DNA from: Chroococcidiopsis sp. CCMEE 29
GTDB lineage: Bacteria > Cyanobacteriota > Cyanobacteriia > Cyanobacteriales > Chroococcidiopsidaceae
Reading direction: 5' to 3'
DNA: 64,000 nucleotides
Assembly: GCF_023558375.1 (NCBI RefSeq)
Contig: NZ_CP083761.1
Location: 3,708,501-3,772,500, forward strand
Position numbers and translations under genes: made by a program. The notes under the pieces were generated by a model. That model saw only the letters and a list, made by a program, of their open reading frames with translations. It was not told the DNA's origin and made no database searches. Shown piece by piece: positions 63,029 to 64,000 of this stretch; positions within the stretch are counted from its first letter, which is position 1; each line of letters starts with the position of its first letter.

Positions 63029-63990
63029 TTACCACTGACGTGGACTGAACTTATCCCACCACCAGGTAAAGAGTTGATGAGTATCTCTGCCCAGGAAGAC
63101 CCCATTGCTTACACTGTTACCTCCACCAAATGCTAGAGGCTTTATATGGTGAGCTGCATTGGGTCTTGGGGGAATTGCCCACCCATTTCTCTCATATTCA
63201 GCTTCTAGGTCAGTCCTGAATTTATGACGGTTGCTTGGACAGGTGGGTGTCAAACCAGGATCATCATCACATTTGTTCCAAGGCGGTAAAGGGAAGTGAA
63301 CAATCCTATTGTTGGAAGCAAGAATCGGCGGATATCCATATCCAATGTCATTAAAGTGCTGGCTTACCTGGGTAATGCCCTCTCTCACATCCCCTTGGCT
63401 ACCAATAGCTTCTACTTCAGCTAATACGGTGAGTGTTTCTGTACGGGTAACATTGTACGTATAATTTGGAGTTTCACACAAGAAGCCGGGTGTACAGAAA
63501 TGAGGTGCTTCACGCCTAACCAACGAAAATTGACCAGGGGTATTAACATTGTTGCGCCACAACGACACACGTATTACACCTGCCAATATGCTACACTCTA
63601 GCCTCCCCTGATAATTCGTGGGGGGTTCAGAGGTGTTAATCTGATGCTTTGCCTCTGAACTGAATATTTTATAATCGAACCAATCCTACAACCATAATAA
63701 GACTGGGTAGATACACCTCCAGGCTGAACAGGCTGAGCAGGTTCGGAGCCAACAGGCTGAATCTGTAAAGTATTATGGATCTCGTAGGTTTTATCGACCT
63801 CCGTATTCCCGGACTGTAAATCTTCTATGTAATCGCCCTCTAATTTATTTTGCGGCAATAGAGCGGGCTTCTTTGCTGAGTCATAAGCTGTTTGTCCTAG
63901 AGTGCGACTAGACAGTCCTAACTTCGCTATAGGCGCAAAGAGTACTAATAAGAACAGCAATGTACCTGTTGTGATTTTTAGGCTTTTCAT
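63029..63990 (-). pseudogene. Secreted HNH/AHH-nuclease-like protein, split by a frameshift
   Basis: The N-terminal frame starts at ATG 63990 with a signal peptide (MKSLKITTGTLLFLLVLFAP) and runs as far as SYYGC. The homologous-looking frame then shifts near 63680-63693 to DWFDYKIFSSEAKHQINTSE and continues through LAGVIRVSLWRNN to the end at 63029. Joined, it would be about 320 residues. The C-terminus RPNAAHHIKPLAFGGGNSVS, NGVFLGRDTHQLFTWWWDKF fits HNH-superfamily nucleases with an AHH motif, which occur as toxin tips. It is either a real mutation or a sequencing error. Confidence 0.62.
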
Positions 63991-64000
63991 TTTTTACTTA

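Overview
The window is chromosomal DNA from a cyanobacterium. The direct evidence is psbX, psaK, apcF (phycobilisome core), ycf66, a cyAbrB regulator, the alkane pair ADO/AAR, an OCP-like helical carotenoid protein, a CGLD27-family gene and an NtcA-type glnA promoter. HIP1 octamers (GCGATCGC) recur throughout, and short tandemly repeated repetitive (STRR) heptamers are dense. This combination fits the Nostocales/Chroococcidiopsidales side of the phylum, but the genus cannot be fixed from the sequence.

Layout. 0-8 kb: a MalF-type sugar permease cut by the left edge, purN, a propeller-transglutaminase protein, a PacL-type Ca2+ ATPase, recF and an MgtC-like membrane protein. 8.4-15.1 kb: a one-strand signalling block of a PAS/GAF histidine kinase, an Rcp1-type response regulator, a receiver-PAS-kinase and a receiver-PAS-kinase-receiver hybrid. 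Three of these carry in-frame repeat insertions. 15-17 kb: a START-like protein and a DEAD-box RNA helicase. 17.4-26.5 kb: a stress-flavoured accessory region with a helical carotenoid protein, an SDR, acidic DUF6335 and DUF2267 proteins, a DJ-1/PfpI-ferritin-like fusion, an SRPBCC protein, two tandem zinc alcohol dehydrogenases around a small exported protein, and a cupin. 26.7-29.3 kb: transposase debris, a MITE-like palindrome, a ferredoxin and cobQ. 29.4-31.5 kb: an unrecognised protein and a MalG-type permease.

31.6-37.8 kb: ADO, AAR, accA, SDR, folE, trpF and psaK, a fatty-acid/alkane block followed by housekeeping genes. 38-44.7 kb: a CBS-linked site-2 protease, a lipoate-ligase-like protein, a YbjN protein, a methyltransferase, glnA with a complete NtcA promoter, and apcF. 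44.9-49.7 kb: yqeK, rsfS, CGLD27, asparaginase, initiator tRNA-Met with a strong terminator, a DUF697 GTPase-like protein and CsbD. 49.7-52.5 kb is a decay zone: a truncated GAF fragment, a broken IS4-like transposase and a catalase pseudogene with at least four lesions. 52.5-64 kb: a CPBP protease, cyAbrB, sdhB, twin TolB-like lipoproteins, ycf66, psbX, pdxH, a DUF3153 lipoprotein, a PmbA-type protein, a DUF1963 protein and a secreted HNH-like protein split by a frameshift.

The most unusual overall signal is how far the repeats have moved into genes. One composite repeat block of fixed order recurs between genes at three places, and a variant of it sits in frame inside the ATP-binding domain of two paralogous kinases at the same site. 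Repeat arrays also supply stop codons and lie where ribosome binding sites would be expected. I found no CRISPR array, restriction-modification system or other recognised defence locus.
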